This document shows positions 1 to 8,889 of a stretch of DNA of 64,000 bases, in pieces. The position numbers and the translations under genes were made by a program. Under the pieces are notes generated by a model. The model was not told the origin of the DNA and did not search any database. It was given only the letters and a program-made list of their open reading frames with translations. The stretch is taken from contig NZ_CP176395.1 of NCBI RefSeq assembly GCF_046244365.1, positions 7,006,001 through 7,070,000 on the forward strand. The letters run 5' to 3'. The DNA comes from Paenibacillus_V sp046244365 (GTDB lineage Bacteria > Bacillota > Bacilli > Paenibacillales > NBRC-103111). The number at the start of each line of letters is the position of its first letter. Position 1 is the first letter of the stretch.

Positions 1-14
1 ATTGTCGAGCCGAT

Positions 15-1175
15 TTATACTTCTTCGAGCCTCACCCAACGCCGCTCCGCGATGGAGCGGTCGACCGCCTCGAGCACTTCCTGGCATTTCACCCCGCAGG
101 CGAAGCTCGGTACCGGCTGGCGGTCCTCTTCAAGCGCTTCCATGAGCTCGACCGCTTCGTGGATAAACGTGTGCTCGTAACCGATCGTATGCCCGGGCGG
201 CCACCACGCTTCGCTATAGGCATGCGCCGGGTCGGTCGCCAGCACGCGCCGAAACCCTTGAACGTCGGCGTCGTCTTCCGCCAAATACACCTGCAGCTCG
301 TTCATCCGCTCGAAGTCGAACTTGACGCTGCCGAGGCTTCCGTTGATTTCAAAAGCGTTCGTGCAGCGGTGGCCGGCCGCGAAGCGCGTCGCCTCGAAGC
401 TGCCGAGCGCCCCGTTCGCGAACCGCGCCAAAAACAACGTGGCATCGTCCACCGTCACCGGACCGCGCGGCGCATCTGCGCTGCCTTTGGCGCTCAGCCC
501 CGTCATGGAGCTGGGGAGCGGACGCTCTTTGACGAACGTTTCGTTCGTCCCGACAACCTCGGTCATATCGCCGATCAAATAATGCGCGAGATCGATCAAA
601 TGCGCGCCCAAATCGCCGTGCGAGCCGGAGCCGGCAATATCCTTTTGCAGCCGCCAAACGAGCGGGAATTCCGGATCGATGATCCAATCCTGCAGAAAGA
701 CGGCGCGAAAATGATAGATGCGGCCGAGCCGCCCTTCCTCGATCAGCTTGCGGGCAAGTCTGACGGCGGGCGCGAAGCGGTAATTGAAGCCGGTCATGTG
801 CTTCACGCCGGCCGCTTCCGCCGCTTCAAGCATTTCGCGAGCATCGGCCAGGGACAGCGCCAGCGGTTTTTCGCAAAAAATATGCTTGCCGGCCTTCGCC
901 GCCGCCAGCGCGATCTCTTTGTGCGCATCGCTTGGGGCGTTGATGTCGATCAAGTCGATGTCGTCCCGCGCGACAAGCTCGCGCCAGTCCGTCGTCCAGC
1001 TGTCCCAGCCGAATTGCTCGGCCGCCTGCTTGACGCCTTCTTGATCCCTGCCGCAGATCGCTTTCATGACCGGCCGGACCGTCTTCGGAAAAAACATATG
1101 CAAATCACGGTAAGCGTGGCTATGGGCCTTGCCCATAAACTTGTAGCCGATCATGCCGATATTCACTTGTTTCAT
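15..1175 (-). CDS. Gfo/Idh/MocA family oxidoreductase
   Basis: Predicted 386-residue NAD(P)-dependent sugar or cyclitol dehydrogenase, cytoplasmic. The N-terminal Rossmann fold begins with a GxxG-type loop (IGMIGYKFMGKAHSHAY, residues 6-22) and the family's EKP catalytic motif is at about residues 102-104 (HIFCEKPLALS). The C-terminal half carries the usual substrate and dimer domain (GSHGDLGAHLIDLAHY). I start it at the ATG ending at 1175 because a GGAGGAG ribosome site lies at 1184-1190; a longer frame to 1241 has no such site. It lies downstream of a LacI-type gene on the same strand, which may control it. The substrate cannot be told from sequence. Confidence 0.9.
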   Translation of the reverse strand: MKQVNIGMIGYKFMGKAHSHAYRDLHMFFPKTVRPVMKAICGRDQEGVKQAAEQFGWDSWTTDWRELVARDDIDLIDINAPSDAHKEIALAAAKAGKHIFCEKPLALSLADAREMLEAAEAAGVKHMTGFNYRFAPAVRLARKLIEEGRLGRIYHFRAVFLQDWIIDPEFPLVWRLQKDIAGSGSHGDLGAHLIDLAHYLIGDMTEVVGTNETFVKERPLPSSMTGLSAKGSADAPRGPVTVDDATLFLARFANGALGSFEATRFAAGHRCTNAFEINGSLGSVKFDFERMNELQVYLAEDDADVQGFRRVLATDPAHAYSEAWWPPGHTIGYEHTFIHEAVELMEALEEDRQPVPSFACGVKCQEVLEAVDRSIAERRWVRLEEV

Positions 1176-1251
1176 CCTCACGCCTCCTCCAAGATTCCCG
1201 GCGAATATTATGCCGAGCGGGTAAGCACTGTTGGCAAGCATTTTTGAAAAG

Positions 1252-1371
1252 ATCGGGTTAGCATTGCGTGCTAGAGAGCACTAGCAAGCTTAACGAGAAG
1301 TGAAGGCAGTGACGTACACGAGTTAGCGTAACCGAAAGCGAAGGCTGTGCCGTATACGAGTTAGCGTCAAG
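1252..1371. repeat. tandem repeat family i (39-bp unit)
   Basis: Two adjacent 39-bp units (1294-1332 and 1333-1371) share the core ACGAGTTAGCGT and a preceding GAAGGC-GTG block; a third partial copy (GGGTTAGCAT) begins near 1252. The units lie between the oxidoreductase and the LacI-type gene. No reading frame or promoter explains them. Confidence 0.7.
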
Positions 1372-1442
1372 GTAGTCGTCTGTGATACCGATGCCTATTG
1401 CTAGAGCTGGGCAAGCAGCTCCTTCTGCCTAAGTTTCAGCCG

Positions 1443-2471
1443 TCACTTCTCGCGAAGTCCGCTCGATTTCCGTACGACGAGCCGCGTGCCGAGTATTTCG
1501 CGCTGGGCGTTTGCCCCTTCGGAGCCCTCAACCGGCGCGATCAGCCTTTCCGCCGCCCGCTTGCCCATTTCGTAGAACGGCACGTGAACCGACGTTAGAG
1601 GCGGATCGGTCACGCGCGCCGCATCGGAATCGTCGTAGCCGACGATCGCCGGTAACGCTTCCGTATTGACGCCGAGCTCGCGCAATCCTTGCATCAGACC
1701 AATCGCCATCCGATCGTTCGCTACGAAGATCGCGTCGAGCGCATCGCGCATCGCGTATACGGCAGCGGCCGCTGCATACCCGCTTTTGCGGCTGTAATTG
1801 CCTTCGAGCATCAGCGCGGGATCGAGCGGCATCCCTGCTTCCGCGAACGCCGCCCGAACCCCTTCCAGCCGGTCGACGCTGTTCGAGTAGTCGAGCGTAC
1901 CGTTGAGGAAGGCAATGCGCTTCGCACCCTGCCCGATCAAGTGGCGCACCGCCTCCAGACTGCCCTGCGCATGCTCCGCATCGATTTCCGGAAACGTCTC
2001 GCCGATAAAATGCTGGTTAATCAGACAGAAAGGGTGCCCTTCCTCCTGCAGAAGGCGAAGCGCCTCCCTCTCCTCCGGCACGTCGCGCGACCCGAGAATG
2101 ATAAGCGCATCCACCTTCTGCGACTTGAACAATCCGGCGTAGTCCATCGACTCCAGCGGTGACCGGAACATCAGCAGCAGATCGTAGCCGTTCTCACGCA
2201 CCGTCCCGCCGATCCCGCTCAATACTTCCGCAAAGTAGTAGGTGGAAAAAACGTTCACCTTCGGCACATACGGCAGCACAACCCCGAGGTTACCGCTCTT
2301 GCGGCGTACGAAGCTGCGCGCCAGTGCGCTGGGGTAGTAATTTAACGCCTTCGCTGCCTCCAACACTTTGCGCTTCGTTTCTTCCCGGATCGGCCCCACA
2401 TTATTTAGTACGCGCGACACGGTCGCTTCAGACACGCCCGCTCGATCCGCGACTTCTTTTCTGGTTGTCAT
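1443..2471 (-). CDS. LacI family transcriptional regulator
   Basis: 342-residue DNA-binding repressor. The N-terminal helix-turn-helix is canonical (MTTRKEVADRAGVSEATVS followed by RVLNN, residues 1-24), followed by a hinge (YYPSALARSF) and a periplasmic-binding-protein-like effector domain (residues ~60-330, ending in the typical TSVHVPFYEMGKRAAERL). The ATG ending at 2471 has GGAGG a few bases upstream; the frame continues upstream but that part would not belong to the family. The likely target is its own promoter and the downstream Gfo/Idh gene: a 16-bp perfect palindrome sits 50 bp upstream. The inducer is probably a sugar or related compound, by family. Confidence 0.93.
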   Translation of the reverse strand: MTTRKEVADRAGVSEATVSRVLNNVGPIREETKRKVLEAAKALNYYPSALARSFVRRKSGNLGVVLPYVPKVNVFSTYYFAEVLSGIGGTVRENGYDLLLMFRSPLESMDYAGLFKSQKVDALIILGSRDVPEEREALRLLQEEGHPFCLINQHFIGETFPEIDAEHAQGSLEAVRHLIGQGAKRIAFLNGTLDYSNSVDRLEGVRAAFAEAGMPLDPALMLEGNYSRKSGYAAAAAVYAMRDALDAIFVANDRMAIGLMQGLRELGVNTEALPAIVGYDDSDAARVTDPPLTSVHVPFYEMGKRAAERLIAPVEGSEGANAQREILGTRLVVRKSSGLREK

Positions 2472-2521
2472 GGGTAATCCTCCGTTATTCCGTCTATCCC
2501 ATTCCCTATGTACGCACGTAC

Positions 2522-2537
2522 ATGTACACGTGTACAT
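2522..2537. promoter_or_regulatory. candidate LacI-type operator palindrome
   Basis: Perfect 16-bp palindrome ATGTACACGTGTACAT, with a central CG as in LacI-family operators, 50 bp upstream of the lacI-type start. The flanking bases (GTACGCACGTAC) repeat part of the half-site. Position suggests autorepression; the assignment to this LacI protein is inference. Confidence 0.5.
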
Positions 2538-2859
2538 TATGCGCCCGATAGCCTCGCTTGTCAATCGTTTTTCCGCCTTTTGTAAGGCATTTCCGTATGC
2601 CGCCAAGCACACTAAAGGAGTCTTGAAAATGATATTGATAAACGCCTTTCTAAGACGCCGCAGCCGTACATTTGCCGAGTAGAACAACATCTCTCGAAGT
2701 TTATATTGGCTCACATCAAATACTCTCTCCCAAGGGGGAAACGAGTCGTATCTTTCAAGCCGGAAACCTTGCGCGCATCGAAAGGTACCCTTGAAAAGGG
2801 TCTATCCGCCGTCATGCAGCGCCGCAACGGGCAGGGGAGAACCGCGTTGTTCCAAACCA

Positions 2860-2886
2860 AACGCCGGAGACAATCACTCCGGCGTT
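2860..2886. terminator. hairpin, possible terminator
   Basis: Ten-base arms AACGCCGGAG / CTCCGGCGTT with a 7-base loop. It is 350 bp past the LysR stop on the minus strand and has only a weak T-rich flank, so it may instead be a repeat hairpin. Confidence 0.4.
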
Positions 2887-2902
2887 CCTTGCCCGCGGGC
2901 AT

Positions 2903-3140
2903 ATGTTGCAAAATATGCAGCATTTTCTATCGTTTTCTTGCATCGGCAGCCCGTTTGTTGTATGGAATACAACATTTCGTAGCATTCACGATCCCTTTTC
3001 CCCCATAAGAGGCATTTATGTTGCAAAACGTACAACATTCCCTCTATCGCTGCTCTCTTTCGCGATAAAATGTTGTATAGCGTACAACATTCCCTCCATC
3101 GCTGCTCTTTCGCGACAGGATGTTGCACAGCGCAGAACAA
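2903..3140. repeat. tandem hairpin repeat family ii (ATGTTGYA...TACAACAT)
   Basis: Five copies of a 21-bp inverted repeat: 2903-2923, 2955-2975, 3018-3038, 3070-3090 and 3120-3140, spaced 50-63 bp. Each is ATGTTGCA/ATGTTGTA, 5 bases, then TACAACAT or close. The spacers of copies 3 and 4 are also nearly identical (CATTCCCTCTATCGCTGCTC). The array fills most of the 760-bp gap between the LacI-type and LysR genes; the rest (2538-2860) shows nothing I recognise. Confidence 0.85.
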
Positions 3141-3231
3141 CAACGCCCCCTCAACCGCGCCCACTTGGCGGACAATCGAAACTACGGCCGGCGGCGTCTC
3201 TTCAAAAGGGACCCGCTAGCGTCAAAAGCGC

Positions 3232-4110
3232 TCAGCTCCCGCTTGCGCCTCGTATGGAACGAACCGTGTCCAGCAGCTTCCGTAAACCGCCTGTCATATA
3301 GGCATCGTTCCGCCATATGAGCACCGTCGACACCCGCCCAAGCTCGCCGGGAATCGAAAAACAGCGAATGCTGCCTTGCCGCTCCAGCTGCTCTGCGATC
3401 GACCTGGTAACAAGCGAGATGCCGAGGCCCGCCTTGACCACAGCTAGCAGCGTTTCCAGCGTGCCTACGCCGAATTCCATGACTTTTGCCGGCTTGATGC
3501 CTTCCGCCTCCAGCCATTGCATCAGCCTTGCGCGGTACCCGCAGCCGTCCCGGAACACGAGCAGCGGCCTTGTCTTGCATTCCTCCAACGTTGCCGGCCC
3601 GCCTTCGGCTTTGGCAATAAGAACCAGCTCCTCCTCCATCAGCTGCTCTTGCGCGATATCCGGATGCCGGATCGGCCCGCTGACGAAGGCGCCGTCGAGC
3701 CTGTACTGGAGAACCTCTTTCAGCAGTTGCTCGGTCACGCCGGTCATAAGCGACAAATCGATGCGCGGATACCGCCCGTAAAATTCGGACAGCAACCGGG
3801 ACAAGCTGGACACCGTATCCACCAAACCGATGACCAGAGGGCCGGACGGGTCGTCCGAATCCTGGAACGCCCTTTTGATCTCCTCGATCGACGCGAGCAC
3901 CTGCTCCGCATAAACGATCAGCCTCTTCCCGTCTGCCGTTAACGCAACGCCTCGGCGATGCCGGTTAAACAGCACCGTCCCGAGCTCCTGCTCGAGCTGC
4001 TGGATTCTGGCGGTGACGTTGGATTGCACATAGTTTAACTCCTTCGCCGCCTTGCTGACGCTGCCGTGATCGGCAACCGAACGAAAGATGCGAAAATCGC
4101 TTATTTCCAT
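3232..4110 (-). CDS. LysR family transcriptional regulator
   Basis: 292-residue regulator with an N-terminal winged helix-turn-helix (residues ~2-60, FRSVADHGSVSKAAKELNY then QSNVTARIQQLE) and a LysR substrate-binding domain (residues ~88-285). The start at 4110 has AAGGA upstream. It is divergent from an EamA exporter with 136 bp between starts, a common pairing in which the LysR protein activates the exporter. The AT-rich spacer 4141-4182 holds TNNNNNATGAA-type half sites that could be its binding site. The effector is unknown. Confidence 0.92.
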   Translation of the reverse strand: MEISDFRIFRSVADHGSVSKAAKELNYVQSNVTARIQQLEQELGTVLFNRHRRGVALTADGKRLIVYAEQVLASIEEIKRAFQDSDDPSGPLVIGLVDTVSSLSRLLSEFYGRYPRIDLSLMTGVTEQLLKEVLQYRLDGAFVSGPIRHPDIAQEQLMEEELVLIAKAEGGPATLEECKTRPLLVFRDGCGYRARLMQWLEAEGIKPAKVMEFGVGTLETLLAVVKAGLGISLVTRSIAEQLERQGSIRCFSIPGELGRVSTVLIWRNDAYMTGGLRKLLDTVRSIRGASGS

Positions 4111-4176
4111 GCCCTGTTCCTTCTCTCCCTCATTGTGACATCAATTTTAATGATGAAATTTATCAATTTCAATCAT

Positions 4177-4205
4177 TTTACATGATGGTAAAGGGAGGAT
4201 ATGAT
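4177..4205 (+). promoter_or_regulatory. promoter of EamA exporter gene
   Basis: TTTACA (4177-4182), 17-bp spacer, TATGAT (4200-4205). It lies in the divergent LysR/EamA spacer and directs transcription toward 4247. Confidence 0.6.
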
Positions 4206-4246
4206 AAGGTTCGCATCAATCATCGAGAGGCAGGCTTCGTACATTC

Positions 4247-5194
4247 ATGAATAACCATCGCATGTTAAAAGGCGCCGCCCTGTGCTTGACGGCAAGCGTC
4301 GCATGGGGAGCCATGTTCCCAATCGCGGAGAACGCGTTTGTCCACGTTAGCCCGACTTATTTTTCCGTTATCCGTTACACGCTCGTTTCCATACTTCTGC
4401 TCGTTCTGCTGTGGGCGAAAGAAGGCAAATCCGCTTTGCGTCTGGAAGGCCGGGGCAAGGCGCTGTGGTTCTATGGAACGATGGCGTTTACCGTATACAA
4501 CCTGCTCGTATTCTGGGGGCAAAATCAATTGGGGACGTCCGGGGTCATTCTGGCATCGGTTCTGGAAGCGCAAATGCCGATCATCTCCGTGCTGCTCTTC
4601 TGGATTTTCAAGCAGCGCAAGCCGCAGCCTTTGACGATCTGCTGCATGGTGACGGCATTCATCGGCTGCTTCCTGGTGATCACCAAAGGGGATGTCAACG
4701 CGTTCCTGCTAAGCGGCGGCGGCGTTTTGCCGGTTCTGCTTATTTTTGCCGGGGTGGCGGGCTGGGTGGTTTATACGATAGGCGGGCATGCCTTCAAGGA
4801 TTGGTCCGTCCTCCGCTATTCCGCTCTTAGCTGCGCTCTCGGCACGGCCACCTCCCTTGCGATCGTAACCGTCTTGACGGCATTCGGCGCGGTGAGCGTG
4901 CCTTCCCTTCAAGCGGTATTCTCAGTCGGCTTCGAGCTGGGCTTCATGGTGCTGATAGCGGGTATTGCGGCGCTCATCTGCTGGAATTCCGGCATTAAAA
5001 TACTGACGCCGATCAACGGGATTCTGTTTATCAATTTCGTACCCGTGACGACCTTCATCATATCGGCTCTGCAAGGCTACCGGATCACCGTCCATGACGG
5101 GATCGGAACGCTGCTGATCGTCGGCGCCTTGATCGCCAACAACTTATATCAGCGCAAAAAAGCGGCCGGTCCGGCGCCGGGCGCAGCCGGCTAA
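4247..5194 (+). CDS. EamA/DMT family transporter
   Basis: 315-residue integral membrane protein with about ten hydrophobic helices arranged as two EamA repeats; the first repeat has the typical WG-MFPIAENAF start and GVILASVLEAQMPIISVLL, the second ends in LLIVGALIANNLYQRKK. Members export metabolites or amino acids. It is divergent from a LysR regulator that probably controls it. A weak ribosome site (GAGAGGCAGG) precedes the ATG; an internal ATG five codons on is also possible. The next gene is convergent with only 10 bp between stops. Confidence 0.9.
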   Translation: MNNHRMLKGAALCLTASVAWGAMFPIAENAFVHVSPTYFSVIRYTLVSILLLVLLWAKEGKSALRLEGRGKALWFYGTMAFTVYNLLVFWGQNQLGTSGVILASVLEAQMPIISVLLFWIFKQRKPQPLTICCMVTAFIGCFLVITKGDVNAFLLSGGGVLPVLLIFAGVAGWVVYTIGGHAFKDWSVLRYSALSCALGTATSLAIVTVLTAFGAVSVPSLQAVFSVGFELGFMVLIAGIAALICWNSGIKILTPINGILFINFVPVTTFIISALQGYRITVHDGIGTLLIVGALIANNLYQRKKAAGPAPGAAG

Positions 5195-5204
5195 GAGCAC
5201 ACTC

Positions 5205-6302
5205 CTAGCGGCTTGCGACCAGCGCAAGCTCCAGCATCTCTTCGGCTCGGTAGGCGGACGTTTCCGTCTGGTCGATCGATTCAATCACGAGATGCAGCTC
5301 CTGCGACAAATCGATCTCATGCGTACGTCTTAGCGTCTCGCCGCGGGCGTTGCGGATCACCCTGACGACCGGCCTCAGCAAGTGCTTGTCCACATCCGTC
5401 ACGATAGCGTATTCTCCCGAGCTTAACCGCACGTTCGAGCCTGGCGGAAACAGCTCCAAATGACTGCAAAACCGCCTGACATCCGCCAAATCGAACAAGG
5501 AGCCCGCGCAGCTGTAAAGCAGCTCTACGACTTCATGGCGAGGCATCGGGCATTCCCCTCCGCGTCCGTGAACGAGAACGTCGAAATAATCGATAAGCCC
5601 GATCCACCTCGCGAACGGATCGATCATTCCCTCCTTCAGGCCGAGCGGGTAGCCGCTCCCGTCGATACGCTCATGGTGCTGCAAAACGGCGATAGCCGTC
5701 AAATGCATCAGTCCGAAATGCTTAAGCAGGGTGTAGCCTTCCTGAGGATGCCGGTTCGAATCGCAGGTGAATCTCAAACTGCCGAGATCATGCAGCAGAG
5801 CGCCGAGACCGAGCGCGTACAGCTCTCCGCCGACGCATCCCGAGCGCAAGCCGAACGTAATCGTGTTTACGCAAACGTGGAGAGCGTTTTCGATAAAATG
5901 GCGTTTGCGCGAATCAAGCGTCATGGCCGCCCACACAAAAGGCTTAAACATCCTCTGCCCGTTCAGCAAGACGTTCGACAGCTTCTCTACCGCATCCCGG
6001 CAATTGTCCAGCATTTCGGCAAGTCCGTCCGTGCTCCTGTCGCGGTAAAGCCGGTCGTATACGCCGGCTAGCAGCATCTCCAGCGCGTGCATCGTTTCCT
6101 TATAGCGGGCGCTGTCGGTTCGTGCGCTGTCCTGAGCGTTTTCCCTGATGTGAAGAACCTGTATGCCGATACGCGCAAGCTTGTTCAAGCTCGTTTCCGT
6201 CAACACCGTGCCTTCTCTGATCAATAAGCTTTTCCCGTTCAAATATACCGATTTCCCTAATATCATGCCTTTGCCGCAATGCTGTATCGGAAGCAATCGC
6301 AT
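5205..6302 (-). CDS. HD-GYP domain protein (probable c-di-GMP phosphodiesterase)
   Basis: 365 residues. The N-terminal ~60 residues form a short sensory/adaptor region; residues ~130-300 are an HD-GYP domain with the HD pair in ALLHDLGSLRF, followed by LQHHERIDGSGYPLGL, which contains HH and the GYP signature. Such proteins hydrolyse cyclic-di-GMP and bind a di-metal centre. No membrane segment is seen, so it is likely cytoplasmic. Divergent from a NarL-type response regulator gene; no direct evidence connects them. Confidence 0.88.
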   Translation of the reverse strand: MRLLPIQHCGKGMILGKSVYLNGKSLLIREGTVLTETSLNKLARIGIQVLHIRENAQDSARTDSARYKETMHALEMLLAGVYDRLYRDRSTDGLAEMLDNCRDAVEKLSNVLLNGQRMFKPFVWAAMTLDSRKRHFIENALHVCVNTITFGLRSGCVGGELYALGLGALLHDLGSLRFTCDSNRHPQEGYTLLKHFGLMHLTAIAVLQHHERIDGSGYPLGLKEGMIDPFARWIGLIDYFDVLVHGRGGECPMPRHEVVELLYSCAGSLFDLADVRRFCSHLELFPPGSNVRLSSGEYAIVTDVDKHLLRPVVRVIRNARGETLRRTHEIDLSQELHLVIESIDQTETSAYRAEEMLELALVASR

Positions 6303-6433
6303 GCTACATTCCCCTTTCGCTGCACCTATCCTGATATGCAGTATAGAAGAGCCGAAGCAAGCGGAGAAGGATGAACTTTTCTCATCCCGGGGGGTGAAAA
6401 AAAATCATCCTACCGGGCATTCCATTGCTCTGT

Positions 6434-6439
6434 TATACT
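6434..6439 (+). promoter_or_regulatory. -10 box of response regulator gene
   Basis: TATACT at 6434-6439 with no good -35 (TACCGG at the expected place). A start site near 6446 would favour translation from the ATG at 6476 rather than earlier ATGs. Confidence 0.4.
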
Positions 6440-6475
6440 GTCTTTGAATGTATGGGAACGGATGGTGGCGTGAAG

Positions 6476-7057
6476 ATGAATCGTATTCGCGTGTTGTTGG
6501 TAGAGGACGATCCTTTTTGGAAGCAGCAATTGTCCGAGGATCTGCAGCTCGAAAGCGATATCGAGTTCGTAGGCATTGCAGATACGAAGGAGGCGGCCGT
6601 TCAAGCTGCGCAGGAACGGGAGATCGACGTTATTCTGATGGACATCAACTTGACCGGCAACAACCTCGACGGCCTGCAAGCAGCCGAAATGGTAAGCCGG
6701 CTCAATACGCAAAGCAAGGTCATCATGCTGACCTCCATGACGGAGAAGGAAGTTATTCTGAAGGCCTTTCAGGTCGGAGCGGTCAATTATATTACCAAAT
6801 CAAGCTATAAGGATATCGTAAAAGCGATCCGGGACGCGCATGCCGAGCGCGCTGCCATTCACTCCGACGCCGCCGATCTGCTGCGGACGGAAATCCAGCT
6901 GATGTCGCTGTCCCCGATGGAGCGCGAAGTGTTCGAGCTGCGCAAGGAAGGGCTCAGCAAAACGCAAATTTCGGAGAAATTGAGCAAATCGGTCAATACG
7001 ATCAAGTCGCAGCTGCGCAGCATGAAAAATAAACTCGTGTTTTTTAAGGAGGACTGA
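6476..7057 (+). CDS. NarL/FixJ family response regulator
   Basis: 193-residue two-component regulator. The receiver domain has the acidic pair D11-D12 (LLVEDDPF), phosphoacceptor D56 (VILMDINL), and K108 (NYITKSS). The C-terminal LuxR-type helix-turn-helix (residues ~140-190) shows LSPMEREVFELRKEGLSKTQ and SVNTIKSQL. I use the ATG at 6476, which begins directly with the receiver fold; upstream ATGs would add an unrelated extension. The histidine kinase gene 105 bp downstream on the same strand is its probable partner. Confidence 0.9.
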   Translation: MNRIRVLLVEDDPFWKQQLSEDLQLESDIEFVGIADTKEAAVQAAQEREIDVILMDINLTGNNLDGLQAAEMVSRLNTQSKVIMLTSMTEKEVILKAFQVGAVNYITKSSYKDIVKAIRDAHAERAAIHSDAADLLRTEIQLMSLSPMEREVFELRKEGLSKTQISEKLSKSVNTIKSQLRSMKNKLVFFKED

Positions 7058-7162
7058 CGAGATGTCAGTTTTCACTACCGAGAGCGGTTGCCGTGCGCCC
7101 GATTTCTTGATGACCGGGCCCATAACGAACGTTCGCTGCGCGGGCTGGCGGTGTGATCATCC

Positions 7163-8752
7163 ATGATTCAGATTGTCCTCGTACTCCTCATATGTTGGGG
7201 GCTCGGCTTGTTCCTGCTTTTTACGAACGGCCGCCATCTCTTCGCGCGTTCGGTCGGGATCGTGCTGCTGGTCGGAGGCTGCGGGAGCGCATCCGTCATC
7301 TTACATGACTTTATTCCCATCTGGTGGCCGGACTTGTATCGATCGCTAGGCGATCCGGGGCGGTATGCGGCTTTCGCCGGCAACGCCTATTTGAATATGA
7401 ACTGGTTTGAAACCTCCTTGTTCTGGCTTACGCTGCTGCTGGCCGGAACGACGCTGTATGCGCTCAGTTATGCGTTCTTGTTGAGTGCGATCCACTTCGA
7501 CCATACGATCCCCGCCGCTTGGCGCACCCGGCTGTCCGTTGCACTCGGCATTCCGGCTCTCGCTCCCTTCGCTTGGCAGCTCCTCCAAGTCGCGGTTTAT
7601 CCTGCTTACAATCCGAACGGCGTTCGTATCGGAATCATTTCAGGCGATCCGGCAGTCGTCACGGGTATCGGTTATCTGTTTGCCGGCACCTTCTTGTACG
7701 TGCGCGCGTGCATGAAAGAACGGGATCCGGCAGCGCGTCCCCAAAAGCTGAGGGCAGCCGCTATCGTCTCCATCCCGGTCGTGGCGATTTATATGTTCGA
7801 TTTCATCGCGATCCGCAAGCTGATCGTCATGAACTATTTTAACACCCAATACCGGAAATCGCTGATCCTGTTCAACGACATGAATACGTTTCACACGGTC
7901 GTTGTCGCGGCCGTTATCGTGACCTTCTTCATCTTCGTGATGCGTTACGGCTTGCTCGGTCTGAAGCTGCGGCTGGATAAAGACAGGCTGGACACGTCGC
8001 TGCGCGCGATGACGGCGGGAACGCGCATGTTCAATCATACGGTCAAGAACGAAGTGAGCAAAATCAATTACATCGGCGAACGGCTAAAGCAGCATATCGA
8101 GAACGGCGATAAGGATGCGGCGCTCCGCATGGTTTCCGGCCTCGAGCGGATATCCGCGCACATGCTCGACATGACCGGGCGTATCAAGGAAAAGACGGAC
8201 GACATCGTGCTGCGCGAGCATGACGGCGAGCTCAATCCGCTGATCGAGTCGACGCTCGCTTCGCTGCTTCCGTTAGCGGAAGAACGCGGCATCTCCTTCG
8301 CCTTCATGTCCGGCAGCCGTATCCGGCTTCGCTGTGACAAAACCCATGTCGCCGAAGCGGTCGGCAACCTGTGTCTGAATGCGGTCGAAGCCATCCGCGC
8401 AAAGTCGGCTTCAGGCGCGATGGCTGCCGGAGGCGGCAAAGTAACGGTGAGCGTTTCGCGCAGCGGGAACGACGTCATCGTCGCCATCGCGGATAACGGC
8501 GTCGGTATTCCGAAGACCCAATGGGGAACGGTTTTCGAGCCCTTCTATACGACTAAAAACAATGCGTCCAACTATGGCATAGGCCTTAGTTACTGCTACG
8601 CCGTCATGCAAAAGCACGGCGGCACCGTCTATATCGCGCAAAGCGAGCCCGGCGTCGGAACGACGATCGCGCTCCGCTTTCCGGCCTGGCGCGCGTCGAA
8701 CGTCGAGATCGCCTTGGAGGAGCGGAAGCAGCCGGTGCCCCATGCGACGTAA
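7163..8752 (+). CDS. membrane sensor histidine kinase
   Basis: 529 residues. The first ~260 contain about seven hydrophobic helices with no obvious extracellular sensor domain. A phosphoacceptor-like box follows (MFNHTVKNEVSKINY, His near residue 292), then an ATPase domain with N box NLCLNAVEAI, G1 DNGVGIP, F box FEPFYTTK and G2 YGIGLSYC. The H box is not the HisKA_3 form usually paired with NarL regulators; it is closer to the NTRK-like HxxxNxxxxI arrangement. The gene follows the NarL-type regulator. The ribosome site before the ATG is poor. The signal is unknown. Confidence 0.88.
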   Translation: MIQIVLVLLICWGLGLFLLFTNGRHLFARSVGIVLLVGGCGSASVILHDFIPIWWPDLYRSLGDPGRYAAFAGNAYLNMNWFETSLFWLTLLLAGTTLYALSYAFLLSAIHFDHTIPAAWRTRLSVALGIPALAPFAWQLLQVAVYPAYNPNGVRIGIISGDPAVVTGIGYLFAGTFLYVRACMKERDPAARPQKLRAAAIVSIPVVAIYMFDFIAIRKLIVMNYFNTQYRKSLILFNDMNTFHTVVVAAVIVTFFIFVMRYGLLGLKLRLDKDRLDTSLRAMTAGTRMFNHTVKNEVSKINYIGERLKQHIENGDKDAALRMVSGLERISAHMLDMTGRIKEKTDDIVLREHDGELNPLIESTLASLLPLAEERGISFAFMSGSRIRLRCDKTHVAEAVGNLCLNAVEAIRAKSASGAMAAGGGKVTVSVSRSGNDVIVAIADNGVGIPKTQWGTVFEPFYTTKNNASNYGIGLSYCYAVMQKHGGTVYIAQSEPGVGTTIALRFPAWRASNVEIALEERKQPVPHAT

Positions 8753-8755
8753 CAA

Positions 8756-8799
8756 AAAAGGATCCCGAACGGCTGCGATGCAGCGATCGGGATCCTTTT
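8756..8799. terminator. bidirectional terminator
   Basis: Arms AAAAGGATCCCGA (8756-8768) and TCGGGATCCTTTT (8787-8799). It begins 4 bp after the kinase stop and has T-runs on both strands, so it can also serve the convergent amidohydrolase gene. Confidence 0.9.
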
Positions 8800-8889
8800 G
8801 CGTAGCTGGGGAGGCGGCGAATGCGAGCAGCCGGCGGCTCCATCTTGCGGGCGCCGGGGCATGCGCACGGCGACCGCCGGGCCAGCCGC

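Noticed and set aside
159..1247. Long plus-strand frame of 362 codons opposite the first oxidoreductase
   Set aside because: It is the antisense of a clear Gfo/Idh gene, has no ribosome site and no recognisable protein pattern.
2903..3140. Possible CRISPR array
   Set aside because: The repeats are 21-bp palindromes with similar, not unique, spacers and there are no cas genes.
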